A stretch of DNA of 64,000 nucleotides. It comes from Aegilops tauschii subsp. strangulata. Lineage: Eukaryota; Streptophyta; Magnoliopsida; Poales; Poaceae. The notes below the pieces were generated by a model, which did no database searches, was not told the origin of the DNA, and was given only the letters and a program-made list of their open reading frames with translations. The DNA lies in NCBI RefSeq assembly GCF_002575655.3, contig NC_053037.3, positions 501,526,544-501,590,543 of the forward strand, in the 5' to 3' direction. The position numbers and the translations under genes are program-made. The first letter of the stretch is position 1; each line of letters opens with the position of its first letter. Positions 44,903 through 56,475 of this stretch are shown piece after piece.

Positions 44903-47900
44903 ATGTCGGGGGAGCACCCCGTCTGGCACATCGACCGTGGAGATGATTGGGTCGAATCAGAGGCGGATAATTCATGTATTCCACCTAGGTAAGCATCATT
45001 TTGCTCTCAAATTGATTAGGAGATCCATAAATTAGGTTGTATTTGACCACCATTAGCGTGAATCAGTGCAATTTATCTAAAAAAATTCAGCCTAACTGCG
45101 CCCTTTATCTTATTTCAATCGAATAGGGTTGATCCTGCACTTGCTTTTCGGCTGGCGATTAGAATGGAAACTAGCGAGCTGCATGGAACTAAACCGTGTC
45201 TGATTTCTGGCTTTTCTATCCTAAAGTCGTAGCAACCAGCATTTTGTTCACTGATTTCCGCGAGGCACTCTGTTGTAAGTATCCGTGGAGCCCTGCCGAT
45301 GCTCTTGAACTAAGATATTTCGACAGTACCGAGTAGAGATTTGTCCCATTAACTTGTGATGAGCATCTAGGATTGCTATTTAGTTTGAATGCTGACAGCC
45401 GTTTCGGTAAAATCCATATCGGCGTGTTTCAAGCACACAGACAACGTATCCCGAAGGGGAAGGGTGTTCAGACATCATCTGTCTCTGCTAATAGCGAGCT
45501 TCCTCGCACTCCTTGTAGGTCGAGACCAAGTAAACCTAGTGGTTCTAAAAGCCACAACATGTCTGCTGCCACTAATTCTGCCACTTCTCCTCTCCCTTCT
45601 GCATCTGATGTAGGAGTAGACACAGAGCCTAATGAGGAAGTGCCTCGACATGATGATGAGGATGAGATTCTATTGCCTGCACTAGTAGTAGAGTTAGTCA
45701 ACAGGCAGTGGAAGATGAATATGCAGAGGAGCCTAGCAGCCGTGCTAGATTTGATGACACTGACGATAAAGAGAGGGACGAGAACATCGAATCCTTAGTT
45801 TTACAAGAATATGATGGTGAGGACATGCCAACGATTGAGTGGAACAGGGAGAATCATGAGCTTACTCTAGGAACCGTATTCGAATCGATGGTGGACTGTC
45901 GTAATGCAGTGACTACATATTGCATTCTCACTGAAAACTCCTATGAGGTTGATAGGAGTGAGCCAAGGAGATTCACTATTCATTGCCCTTATGATAGGTG
46001 TAGGTGGAGGTTGCATGCATCCACTATGCTAAAGAGCAAATTGATTCAGGTATTACAACTGAATCTTTTTATCAGATTATTTATCCATTCTATATTCATA
46101 TCATGTGTACTGTTTCTTAATTGTATATGACATCATTTTTCATTTTGTTTTAGATAAAAAGCAACCCGCACGGGCACACTTGCCCACCTGGAGGGGGAGG
46201 GGGAAAGGACAAATCTAAGCTTGCAAAGGTTAGGTGGGTGGCAGATGCAATCTCGGATTGGGTGAGGGAAACACCAACAATTGGTCCAACAGCACTCCAT
46301 GGGAAGCAATTTGAGAAGTAAAAGATTAATATATCTTATGTGAAGATTTTCTATGCTAAGGAAAGGGCTCTTGATAGGATTAATGGTCCATGGAATGAGA
46401 GTTTTCAGTTGCTGTACACCTTCAAAGCTGAAGTGGAGACGGCTAGTCCAGGGAGTGTTGTAGAGATTGACACGCATACAGTTAAGTACAAAATAAAAGG
46501 GAAGGCACTGGAGAAGGAGTGCTTCAGGAGGGCTTTTGTTTGTTTCAAGGCTTGCTGGCAGGGGTTTCTGAATGGTTGTAGGCCCTATTTGGCTGTCGAT
46601 GCAACTGCTTTGAATGGAAGATGGAGAGGCCAGCTAGCAGCAGCTTCTTCAGTTGATGGACACAACTGGCTATTCCCAGTTGCATTTGGTGTGTTGGAGG
46701 TAGAGTCCGAGGAGAGTTGGTTCTGGTTTCTGCAGCAGTTGCGCAACATTATAGGTACACCCTCAGGTTTAGTAATACACACAGATGCTTGCAAGGGTTT
46801 AGAAACTGGAGTTGAAATTGTATTCCCTGGAGTGGAGCATAGGGAATGTATGCGACACCTTGCGCAGAATTTAAAAAGAAATTCAGAGGCAAAGTTTATG
46901 ATGAGAACCTATGGCCAGCATCATACACATGCAGCTTGAGGAAGCATGAGCACCATTTGAGAGTGTTGTATGCTTACAATCCTTTGGTGAAGGAGTACAT
47001 GGATGAACATCATGGAAAGTTGTGGTCAAGAAGAAAATTCAGTGAAATCTACAAAGTAGACTATGTGACCAATAACCTCGCTGAGTGTTTCAATGCAATG
47101 TTCAAGTCAGTGAAAGGGCTTTTTTTGTGGTAAGCATTTGATAGGATCAGGTAGATGATCATGATAAAGATGGCTCTTCATAAAAGAATTGCAGAAACAC
47201 AATATGTTGGCCATCTTATGCTCCCATCTCCGATTAAGGCATTGCATGCCAAGGCAAGAGGACTAAGGATGAAATGCATTCGACCGTCGACATACGAGGC
47301 TTAGGTGACATACACAGACAGTAAAAATAGGGAATGGAGATATCCAGTGAACCTTGCAACTAATGAATGCAATTGTAGCCAATGGCAGATCCGCGGGAAG
47401 CCGTGCATACATGCCCTACATCTCATGACTGTTATTGGAGGTGAAGATGGTGAAGTTGATCAGTAGTGCTCTGAATATTTCTCTGTTGCCAAATTTAGGG
47501 CTGCTTATGCTGAAAATGTGCCTACACTCTTGGGAAAAGACCAATGGAACATAGTAGACCCAGGGTTCAAACTCTGTTCTCCTGTACTGACTAGACCACC
47601 AGGAAGACCAAGGAAAAACATGATAAGAGCTAGTGAAGAGGGCCGCGTAAAAAAGCAACCTAAGTACAAAAGATGTGGTATCCTAGGGCATATTGCTAGG
47701 CGTTGTACCAATCCAGTTGATGCATCATTTGGAGAAGAGGAACAATGGGCAGCAGCAAATGCAGAGGAGAATGCAGCAGTAGAGGAGAATGCAGCAAGTT
47801 TAGAGGAGAATGCAGGAGCAGAGGAGAATGAAGCAACTGAAGTAGCAGCGAGGTACATGTGCAACATTTCCCTTTTTTTGCATTTGTTCTCTTTTTATTG

Positions 47901-48279
47901 ATGACTAAGCTCAATTTGACCCAGGTCTAGGTTAATTAGAGGCACAGGACAGAAAAGACCAAGAGAGGAAGAAACTTCATCGGTTGAACCATCATCTGAT
48001 GCAGAATTTGAAACCATGGCTTATGAAGGTTTTGAAGCTATAAGAGAGGAGGAAGTTATTTTGTCTGAAGTTCCTTTAAGGATGAGTGAACCCACAGATT
48101 ACTGTCAACTGGTCATCACTTGCTCGGTCAGTCAAACCTCAACAAAACCGCCACCGCCAGAAGCGAAGATCGGAAGCAACAAGACAAAGCTTTCAAAAGC
48201 ACAAAATATCCCAGCCAGGGAAACCAGAAGCAAGACGGTTAAGCCATCCCGGAACACAAGGAGCAAGGCAAAGATTTGA
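44903..48279 (+). pseudogene. MULE transposase (MURA-type), multiply disrupted
   Basis: A first exon may be 44903-44988 (ATG to a GTAAGC donor). The main body then shows: a FAR1/MuDR-type N-terminal DNA-binding region (GTVFESMVDCRNAVTTYCIL, then CPYDRCRWRLHAS, 45870-46050); the MULE DDE domain (PYLAVDATALNGRWRG, LVIHTDACKGLE, NNLAECFN; 46580-47095); and a SWIM zinc finger (ECNCSQWQIRGKPCIHALHL, about 47368-47430). A CCHC knuckle follows in which the first Cys is Tyr (YKRCGILGHIARRC). Stops occur at 46319-46321 and 47131 and in the next ~350 bp, and frames shift near 45700 and 46880. It therefore cannot encode an active transposase. The tail reads Glu/Ala-rich repeats, then a Lys-rich end at 48279. 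Confidence 0.85.
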
Positions 48280-49521
48280 ATTTGAACTTGAATGGAAGTC
48301 ATAAACTTTGAACTTCAAGGATTTGTAATAAGGGTGAAAACTTCTAAGGTGAAATAATTCTATTTGTAATTTGATGTGAAATTTGAGGTAGAATTTGAAT
48401 TTTAGGCAAACTTTGAATTTGAACCAACACTCGAAGTCCATTCCCCTGTGGCATAAGTTGCAAAGTTTGCTAAACTATTATAAACGTTAGGTGATCAATT
48501 CGATCTCTTTTGCATGGTAAAACTTGTAGTCATGACAATGTGCTCCAAATGAGCTCCCAAGCTAAGGTAAACACCCCATTTGTAATCAAGTTTTCTTGGG
48601 CCTACTCCTAATGAGACAAATATTTTTTATTAACACCTATTCAATCTATATAGTGTAGATTCGAAGAATCACTATTTATTGAATTAATCTTTCTATTTTT
48701 ACATTGTTTTGAAACAAATATACTTTAATAGAAAACCATGAAAAAAACACGTTTAAATATGAAAATGGTAAATGAAGTTCAGATCCTTCTTATTCACTTT
48801 GAAACAAGCTTTGGTGATTTTTTTATTTTCAAAAACCGAAGGGAACCCTACCTCCTCTCCTTGGTCTCTATGAAATGTTGTACGTGATAGCTCATATGTG
48901 TGAAGGTTTTTTCATGAAAATGTCCAAAGACAAAGTTTATGAATTTTAGTGGGTAACATGTCACACAAGACAACATTGTGCGCAGGTTTTATATTTTTTG
49001 TTTTTTTAAATTAATGGTGCTCATTAGACCTCGATCGTGCTAGCTAGGTTTTTCTTGTAAATGTCCGTATACCAAGCTTAGTATTTTTCCTCGTTAGTGT
49101 GTGCTATAAAACGACGAACGACGAAGGTTCCATATTTTTTAGATTATTTTAAATTAGTTATGCTCAGTCAAAGCCTTGGAAACCCCGTTGACCAGCTCAA
49201 AACCCCTCTAAACCCCGCGGGGTTTTGCCTAACCCTAGCTCAGAACGTCAGCCATCCGATCATACCCTAGCGCCAAGCAACAGCCCTCGGATGTGGTCTT
49301 CTAGAAGGAATTCCGAGGGTAGCCTGCGTGCAGGCTCCGCGCCGTTGGATCACACGGACGGCTCTGCATCGTCAGATCGTGGCGCGATCCGCGAGACTTG
49401 TTGGTTGTGCCTCCCCTTTCTTCTGGTGCTTATTCTGCAGCAACGGGAGGAGCCACTCCTCTGCTTCTTCTTATCCAGCGACGAGAGGAGCCACTCCTCT
49501 GCTTCTTCTTCTCCGGCGACT
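48280..49521. other. MULE interior spacer
   Basis: AT-rich, with repeated TTTGAATTT-like words at 48280-48430. Only short frames are present. The last 250 bp are GC-richer and probably the leader of the GRF-type gene. Confidence 0.4.
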
Positions 49522-50087
49522 ATGGGCGATATGCCGAGCCCCCCGCCCCTCGTGGGCCCAGTATGATCCACTTCCCATGGAGCGATGTCCTGACTGCCCA
49601 CGCAGCATGCCACTGAGACGGTTGACTTCGAAGGAGGTGAAGAATGGCAACTATGGGCACGAGTTCGTGAAATGCGAGAGCAAGCCAGAGGGGCAGGTTA
49701 GATCTCATGATTTTTCTCTGATTTGTTTTTCTATTTTCTTTTAATTCTTTTTCGATCTGGGATTTAGGGTTCATGTTTTCGTTTCAGATCATGAAGAAAT
49801 GCACACATTTTGAATGGCCGGATGACTACGTTAAGCGGATCCAATTCAATGGGGCCCCAACCCGGGATACCAATCTGCCGTCAGCACCAACGAATATGGT
49901 CTTTGAAAGTGCTGCTCTGACAGTTGGGGATGCAGATCTGAAGGGGGAATGAAAGAAGATGAACAAGAACTTGAAGCAGATGATTCAATTGAACGAGCAG
50001 GCGAATCTGGTAGCTTTAGGATTTTATCCTTTTTATTTTTGTGTAGTTGCTCTAGGATTTGCTTACTTGCTGGTCATCACTCGTTAG
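49522..50087 (+). pseudogene. GRF-type zinc finger / transmembrane protein pseudogene (MULE cargo)
   Basis: Exon 1 encodes [13 protein letters not shown], then after a 1-bp frame change [20 protein letters not shown] and [19 protein letters not shown] clean intron (GT 49697 to AG 49787) joins exon 2, IMKKCTHFEWPDDYVKRI. The CPxC, NxGxxFxxC and CxxFxW pattern is the GRF zinc finger. Exon 2 then has a TGA at 49950-49952. The same frame continues with KKMNKNLKQMIQLNEQANLV and a hydrophobic helix (LGFYPFYFCVVALGFAYLLV) to the stop at 50085-50087. The original product was thus a small GRF finger protein with a coiled coil and C-terminal membrane anchor, a layout I recall from many predicted grass proteins. 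Two lesions make this copy a pseudogene. Confidence 0.7.
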
Positions 50088-51176
50088 AGATGTTATTAGT
50101 GTGGTGTCATGTGCTCCAGGATTTAGTTAAATTTGTGGATCGTGTGCTATACGATTTTCTTAAATTTGTGGATCATGTGCTCTATGCTCTGTGTTGCTTA
50201 ATTTGTGTACCATGTGCTCTATGCTCTGTGTTGCTAAATTTGTGGATCATGTCAGTTTTGTACACTTTTAGTTTCTTTTTTTTCATTAGACAACACCGAC
50301 CGCAGAAGAAAATAAATGTAATTCTAGGGCCCAAATTGAAACCCTTGAAACTAAGCTCGGGTTGGGCCGTCTCATTGCATTGAATGTCGAAGGCTCACAA
50401 AGATAAAAGAGTCCTAGAAAATAGTGCATGCGCTGGCTCTGTTTTTTTCCTTGATTATTTCCATGGTAAATCCAATTATTGCCATGCCGAACATAAATAC
50501 TTCCTCCTTCTCAGTTTATAGGACATGCACGTAGTTTTATGTTAACAATTTAACTAGCTAAATATGTATTATATGTGATGAAAAATATATGTTTAGAAAC
50601 TACATCCGCTTAAGTATCTAGTGATATATTTTTGGTGACATATTACACATATTTAATTAGTCAAATCGATGACCTAGAACCACATATTACACATATTTAA
50701 TTAGTGAAACCGAACATTAAAAGTAGCAACCATATATAGCATACTTCTTACATAAAACATAAGGTGCCCTAACCCATATCATAGGCCACAAACTATACAA
50801 AAGTTAGCTTGTTTTTGTTCATACAATATACGGAATAGCGCCACCAACAATTCAAAAAAAATAGCTGGTTTTCATGAGGGATACCCTTTCATTGAATGAT
50901 TTAGCATAAAGGCTCGTGTATAGCACCATATCCATCTAGCGATATCTCACGTCAAATAAGATAGAAATAGCAAGCAAAACACATATAACCAATGACATAT
51001 CAAATAGGATCAAATAAGGGTAGCAAGCATAACATAGTTCTTAGGGGATAACACGATAGAGATTAAAAGTTCCCGGTAAAACCAACAACATAATAAGATA
51101 GAAATATATAAAAGATAAAAAGCCCTAACACCCTAGGGCAAGATAAGATCACGAGACCGGGCCTTCACCCCCATCT
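50088..51176. other. MULE interior spacer with a Stowaway-like half element
   Basis: ACTTCCTCCTTCTCAGTTTA near 50501 resembles a degenerate Stowaway end. ACATATTACACATATTTAATTAGT is directly repeated near 50638 and 50681. There is no gene. Confidence 0.4.
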
Positions 51177-51620
51177 TCAGTGCGCCTCCTCTTCACCGCT
51201 CCTCCTCTCCATGTCGTCCTGGCCGATGTAGTAGGGGAGGCTGTGCATACCGCCGCGGGTGGGGAAGATGCAGTCGAAGTTTGTGAAGATGTTGTGGGTT
51301 GTGAATGCGATGAATTCTCATCCACACCAAAACACCTTGCCGAGGAGGTAGTACGCATCAAATCCGTCGGTGAAGGTGACAGTGAGCCCTATCGGCGGAG
51401 TCCTGGAGTTTGGACACACTTCCTCCAGTCGGAACATCACCGGCGAGCCCACCGGGAGCTGGGCGAAGCCCGCATGGAGGAACCACTCGGCAAACCCCCT
51501 TGCACCCCTCCAGCATGAGAATGCCCACACGCGGAGCGTCCTCTCCACGATGACGCCGGCCGGATACCGTCTCTCCGGCACGGTCGCTGGGAGCTCGAAG
51601 TTGGGGCCATTGTACTGCAT
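51177..51620 (-). pseudogene. Unknown MULE-borne ORF with one in-frame TGA
   Basis: On minus, the ATG at 51620 (context GCGAGGATGC) begins a 147-codon frame with one interruption, TGA at codon 101 (51318-51320). It probably comes from CGA by a C-to-T change, because the frame stays protein-like on both sides (YLLGKVFWCG, then EFIAFTTHNIFTNFDCIFPT). It ends at TGA 51177-51179. A TATTTAAA box lies about 95 bp upstream (51714-51721, minus). I do not recognise the family. Motifs such as VMFRLEEVCPNSRTPPIGLT and MHSLPYYIGQDD could serve as search seeds. It may be a captured host gene or an accessory gene of this MULE lineage. Confidence 0.5.
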
Positions 51621-51713
51621 CCTCGCCTTGCTTTGAGAGTGCCCTGGGTTTGGGTGAAGAAGAGAAGGGGGCGGCGCAAATCGATGTGTGGAGAATAGGT
51701 CGAGGGCTGGTGG

Positions 51714-51721
51714 TTTAAATA
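51714..51721 (-). promoter_or_regulatory. TATA-like box of the MULE-borne minus ORF
   Basis: TATTTAAA on minus (TTTAAATA on plus), about 95 bp upstream of the ATG at 51620. Confidence 0.4.
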
Positions 51722-51779
51722 GGGAAAGGGGAAGGGAAGGAGAGTGCCACCGGCCGCACTTTGGATTTGCTACGTTCAA

Positions 51780-52150
51780 ACGAGCCGCGTCGATCGATAT
51801 GCCACTTTAATTGCCAACAGGTTTTAATTGCCATGTTGAATAGATGCAAGTGGATTGAAAAGTGTGAAACAACGTTCTACATCGAGGAGACACGCGTGCG
51901 AGATATTACGAACCAGCGGCAGCAACCGTCCCTGCGTCCGTGCCGGCTAGCGTGAAAAACGGCCGATCAGCGCATCGTGGCGGCGGGCAGTGGTGCATGC
52001 AGGTAGGCTAGCTACGTGCGTGCATGCATAACAGGCTTCTGTCGTTGCAGCGCGCGCACGTCCCAACTGTCTAAACACGGGCCAACGGGCTAGCAGCGAC
52101 ACCGTCCGCCGTGACCCCACTCATCAGGTCCAACGGGCGACACAGTCAGC
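51780..52150. other. MULE right subterminal region
   Basis: GC-rich and without genes. It has GCATGCATGC-like words near 51990-52025 before the right inverted repeat. Confidence 0.3.
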
Positions 52151-52321
52151 GCGGCCCCACTCGTCAGAGTTAACGGTCAAAGCACTGACCCGACAGCATC
52201 CACCATTTGTGACCAGTTCTGAGGGTTTCGAGCAAGGCAGTGGGGAAAAGTGAGCAAAATTTAAGAGCGTGGGAATGAATGAGTATGGCTAAGGAACCAG
52301 GGGCACAGATAGAAAAAACCC
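52151..52321 (-). repeat. MULE right terminal inverted repeat
   Basis: The inverse of 44565-44734, ending ...GGCACAGATAGAAAAAACCC before TTAATATAT. Confidence 0.9.
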
Positions 52322-52330
52322 TTAATATAT
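52322..52330. repeat. 9-bp target duplication TTAATATAT, right copy
   Basis: An exact match to 44556-44564. Confidence 0.9.
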
Positions 52331-52485
52331 ATGAGGCTACATAGCAACATGCATTGTACTGAATGACTAAATATGCAATCCTAGGCTACATAGCAACAAG
52401 GAAGAGTGTTACCTTAATGTTCTGATGATGTCTACATCATTTTTCAATTGTTGTTTAGCATCTAATATTAACATGGTGCTTTTAG

Positions 52486-52933
52486 GTACATATATATCAT
52501 TGCCAAAGATCCACACTTAGACCCTTTCTGCGTATGGGTCAATGAGATATTCATGAACCAGCAGCAAGTGAGGAAACAGATAAAGATTGTTATTAAAATG
52601 GGTCAAAAGACGTCAATCGAACTATTTGTTTACACTTTATGCAAGACAACAGTGAACTGCAGGATGGTAAGTAAGAACCCTGTAGCCTTCTTTTTACTGC
52701 CCGTAATGAGTAGTGTTAGATGACAATGTCTAAATCTTTTTTCTTTTGCAGTGGATCCTAAAGCAGTTTACTTAAGATTACCTCTCAAACTACATGATTG
52801 GTGGCGGGCCATCACAAGGGATTGGACTAGAGTCCTACATGCCTTCTGCATCCAGGAGAGCACAATAGGGCCATTCCGCTTCACCTTGTTCAGCAACCGG
52901 AATGTTTGTCGCCTCTTTCTTTACCATCTGTAA
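52486..52933 (+). pseudogene. Two-exon ORF fragment of unknown family
   Basis: Exon 1 (after TTTTAG) is open for 60 codons: YIYIIAKDPHLDPFCVWVNE to KTTVNCRM. It ends at a GTAAGT donor (52667). Exon 2 follows TTTTGCAG (52751) and reads W, then PKAVYLRLPLKLHDWWRAIT and CIQESTIGPFRFTLFSNRNV to TAA at 52931. Joining the exons needs one extra base right after TGGAT, so a 1-bp deletion is inferred. The N-terminus is missing or further upstream. A distant B3-like fold crossed my mind but I cannot support it. It lies downstream of the AP2-like gene once the MULE is removed. Confidence 0.45.
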
Positions 52934-53099
52934 TAGTACAAGTATAGAACCCTGGTTCATCATTCTTTATTTGGTGCTTATGTAATTCTTAAACATATGT
53001 ATCTGTGAATCGAATAATGCATTGGTTGTTTGAACCTGATGGATATGAATAAAGCTATAGCCTACTTTCAAGTTTAAATTAGGTACAATTTTAAATAGC

Positions 53100-53508
53100 A
53101 GCAATTAAATTAGGGCGAAATTACGGTGTGTGGGTCATTACGGCGCACGCGGTTAATAAAGCACAGCGTGTGCGATATACATCATAATCCGACGTGGTTC
53201 ACGGAGAGGAAACGTGTGTAACAATGCACACTGTTGCCGTTTGCAAAGCGTGTGTGATGTCAGACACTATCACATACGGTGCGGGAAAACTAAATGTGTG
53301 TGATTGTCTACCTATCGTACACGGTTTATAACGATGAACTGTTTGTGATGTGCCAGGCATCGTAAAACTCCCGTGCCTGGGATCTTCCTAGAAAACTCCC
53401 GTGCCTAGGATCTGCCTGGTTTTTGGTAAAAACACAAAATTCCGACTGCGATGGGAATGCGAGCACAAACGAGTAGAAAGGACAACTATATGCATCAAGG
53501 CTCCCTAT
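53100..53508 (+). repeat. CACTA-like subterminal repeats
   Basis: Degenerate repeats GTGTGCGATATACA, CGTGTGTGATG and GAACTGTTTGTGATG resemble those after the CACTA end at 20774. AAAACTCCCGTGCCTGGGAT is directly repeated near 53364 and 53392. The stretch is cut by the LTR at 53509. Confidence 0.5.
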
Positions 53509-53987
53509 TGAGGGAGTCCTGGATTAAGGGGTCCTCGGGCGTCCAGCCTATTATCAATGGGCCGGACTGGTGGGCTGTGAAGACATGAAGGCCGAAGACT
53601 GTACCCGTGTCCGGATTGGACTCTCCTTGGCATGGAAGGCAAGCTAGGCGACCAACTATGAAGATTCCTTCTTATGTAACCGACTCTATGTAACCCTAGA
53701 TCCCTCCGGTGTCTATATAAACCGGAGGGCGTAGTCCGGAAAGGATATACTCATTACCATAGTCATACCGGCTAGGCCTCTAGGGTTTAGCCACTACGAT
53801 CTCGTGGTAGATCAACTCTTGTAATACTCATATTCATCAAGATCAATCAAGCAGGAAGTAGGGTATTGCCTCCATAGAGAGGGCCCGAACCTGGGTAAAC
53901 ATCGTGTCCCCCGTCTCCTGTTACCATCGACCTTAGACGCACAGTTCAGGACCTCCTACCCGAGATCCGCCGGTTTTGACACCGACA
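53509..53987 (+). repeat. 5' LTR of the non-autonomous Gypsy element
   Basis: 479 bp, TG...CA, with TATATAAA at 53714-53721. The sequence after it (TTGGTGCTTTTCATTGAGAG) matches the region after the 42418-42888 LTR on minus and should contain the primer site. Confidence 0.85.
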
Positions 53988-56475
53988 TTGGTGCTTTTCA
54001 TTGAGAGTTCCACTGTGTCGTCGACGAAAGGTTCGATGGCCTCTTCAATCATCGATAGTTACGCCGTCCGAGGAGAAACCTTCCTCCCTGGACAGATCTT
54101 CGTGTTCGGCGACTTCGTACTACGGGCCTACTCGCTTGGCCATCTGGAGCAGATCGATAGCTACACCCCTGGCCATCAGGTCAGATTCGGAAGCTTGAAC
54201 TACGTCGCAGACGTCCGTGGAGACCTGATCTTTGATGGATTTGAGACCGCGGCGGTCGCTCCCCCTCGCTCCGATGAACATGACTTAAATCTGTCACCAG
54301 ATCACATCCATGAGATGGTTCCTGTTGCTGCAACGGCCTTAGAGCCGGAGCAGATCGTGCCATCCGAGGCCATAGAGTCCATGGCGTTGGAGCCGCACAT
54401 AGACTCGACACCCTGCAATATTGGCGTCAACGGAACTCCGGACTCGTCTCCGGCTATAAGTTCCGGACCACGTACGCCTGCTGACACCGAGCTGGATCGG
54501 TTATCGATTTTCGAGTTCAGCGCCGCAGACATCTTTCAGCACTCACCTTTGGGCGATGTGCTAAACTCTTTTAAGAACCTGTCCTCGGCAGGGGACTTAC
54601 AGCCGAACTCTGTCCGGTTCAAACTAGGGGCTGAGGATGATGAATTTAGCTTCCCACCCGCCACCCACTTCATAGCCACTGTCGAAGACTTAACCGACGT
54701 GCTTGGTTATGGCTCCGAAGACATCGACGGTATGGACGATGATGCCGACAAGGAGCAAGGCCAAGACCCGCCATTCACTGGACGATGGACGGCCACTTCC
54801 TCGTATGACGTCTACATGGTAGACACGCCGAAAAATAATAGCAGCGATGACAAGGAAAACCTGGCAAAGGAGGACCCTCCTAAAACACAACCAAAGCACC
54901 GTCGTCAGTGGCGTCGCTCTAAGTCCCGCCGCAGCAGGGATAGCAACACCGGCATAGGAGACGACAACACTCCGGATGGTGCCAAAGACACAGAAGAACC
55001 CGATGAACAAACCGCTGAACGAGACAATCGGGAATCAAGGCATGCCGGCCCAGACGAACAGGCCATAGAAGAAGACTCGGAGGATGATAGTTACCATCCG
55101 CCCTCCGAGGAGGAGACGAGCCTCGGCAACGAAGACTTCATCGTGCCTGAGGATCCTCTGGGGCAGAAGTGCTTTAAGCTTCAGCTCATAGCCACTTCAA
55201 GGAGCCTGAAAAAGAAATAGCAGCAGCTTCAAGCCGAACAAGATCTGCTCGTCGACAGATGTACTGATGTCCTGACAGCCGAAGAATACGGCCTCAAGCG
55301 CACAACCAAGAGCTACCCGAAACGCAGACTGTTACCTCAGTTCGATGAGGAAGCGCCAGAGCCCATATCTCCCTCGCGTAATGCGGAACGACCACCACGT
55401 GGGAGAGACAGTGCGGCGGACCGACCACCCCGCTGCCGGGATAAAGTAGCAACTCAGGCCAAGCAGCAGCCTGCCCCACCGCCCCGTAAAAATAGAGACG
55501 GAACAATTCGGGGTCACGCGTAGGACCTCTGGCAAACCCTGGATAGCAGAGCAGGACATACAAGATCGATCTACGGATCGCGAGGACATGCCTCGAGACA
55601 CGACGACAGCTACCTATTTGGAAGTGATAAACCTAACCACGCCCGGGCCGAATGCCGCAGACGGAATCCATCAGAGCTACGTCGCGATATGGCCCGATAT
55701 AGAGGCGCCGTGCACCCTCTTTGCTTCACCGATGAAGTAATGGATCATGAATTCCCCGAAGGGTTCAAACCCGTCAATATTGAATCATACGACGGAACTA
55801 CCGATCCTGCACTATGGATCGAGGATTTTATCCTGGTTAAATAGTCTGCCTTAAAATTCCATCGACAGCTGGGAGGACTTGGAAGAAGCTTTTCTTGACA
55901 ATATCCAGGGCACCTATGTCCGGCCACCAGACGCCGATGACTTAAGTCATATAGTTCAACAACCTGGAGAATCAGCCAGAAAATTCTGGACGAGGTTCTT
56001 AACCAAAAAGAACCAGATCGTTGACTGTCCGGATGCCGAAGCCCTAGCGGCCTTCAAACACATCATCCATGACGAGTGGCTCGCCCACCACCTCGGCCAA
56101 GAAAAACCGAAATCCATGGCAGCCCTCACGGCACTCATGACCCGCTTTGGCGCGGGTGAAGATAGTTGGCTGGCTCATAGTAAAAACACAGCCAATGAGG
56201 CAGGCCCTCCGAGGCCAAAAACAGCACCGGCAAACTCCGGCACAATAGACACAAACGCCGACGCAATGGTGATAACACCGATGACACAACGGTTCACGCT
56301 GGATTCAGTGGTTCCAAGTCCGGCCAGCAGAAGAAGCCCTACAAAAGGAACAGCGAGGGACCATCCAGCTTGGACCACATACTCGATCGTTCGTGCCAGA
56401 TACATGGCACCCCAGACAAACAAGCCAATCATACCAATAGAGATTGTTGGGATTTTAAGCAAGCCGGCAAGTTAA
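53988..56475 (+). pseudogene. Gypsy gag, degenerate
   Basis: An open frame from before 53988 to 55220 is acidic and repeat-poor and ends in a TAG that looks like a changed Gln or Glu codon (LKKK, then QQLQAEQ). Further on, the gag core appears: CFTDEVMDHEFPEGFKPVNI, a gap of about 90 bp relative to the usual gag, then NSIDSWEDLEEAFLDNIQGT and QQPGESARKFWTRFLTKKNQ. A zinc-binding C/H motif (CQIHGTPDKQANHTNRDC) follows near 56395. Several stops and one internal deletion make it inactive. Confidence 0.7.

Larger units (their letters stand above)
44565..52321 (+). mobile_element. Complete 7.76-kb Mutator-like element (MULE)
   Basis: Long terminal inverted repeats (44565-44734 and 52151-52321) match well by eye. 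Both contain CTGTGCCCCTGGTTCCTTAG, CTCACTTTTCCCCACT and ACCCTCAGAACTGGTC in the same order. They are flanked by TTAATATAT on both sides. The interior holds a decayed MURA-type transposase gene, a GRF zinc-finger pseudogene and a minus-strand unknown ORF. With its transposase broken, the copy could move only with help in trans. Confidence 0.92.

Noticed and set aside
52751..52933. 60-codon stand-alone gene
   Set aside because: It is better explained as exon 2 of the broken two-exon ORF.
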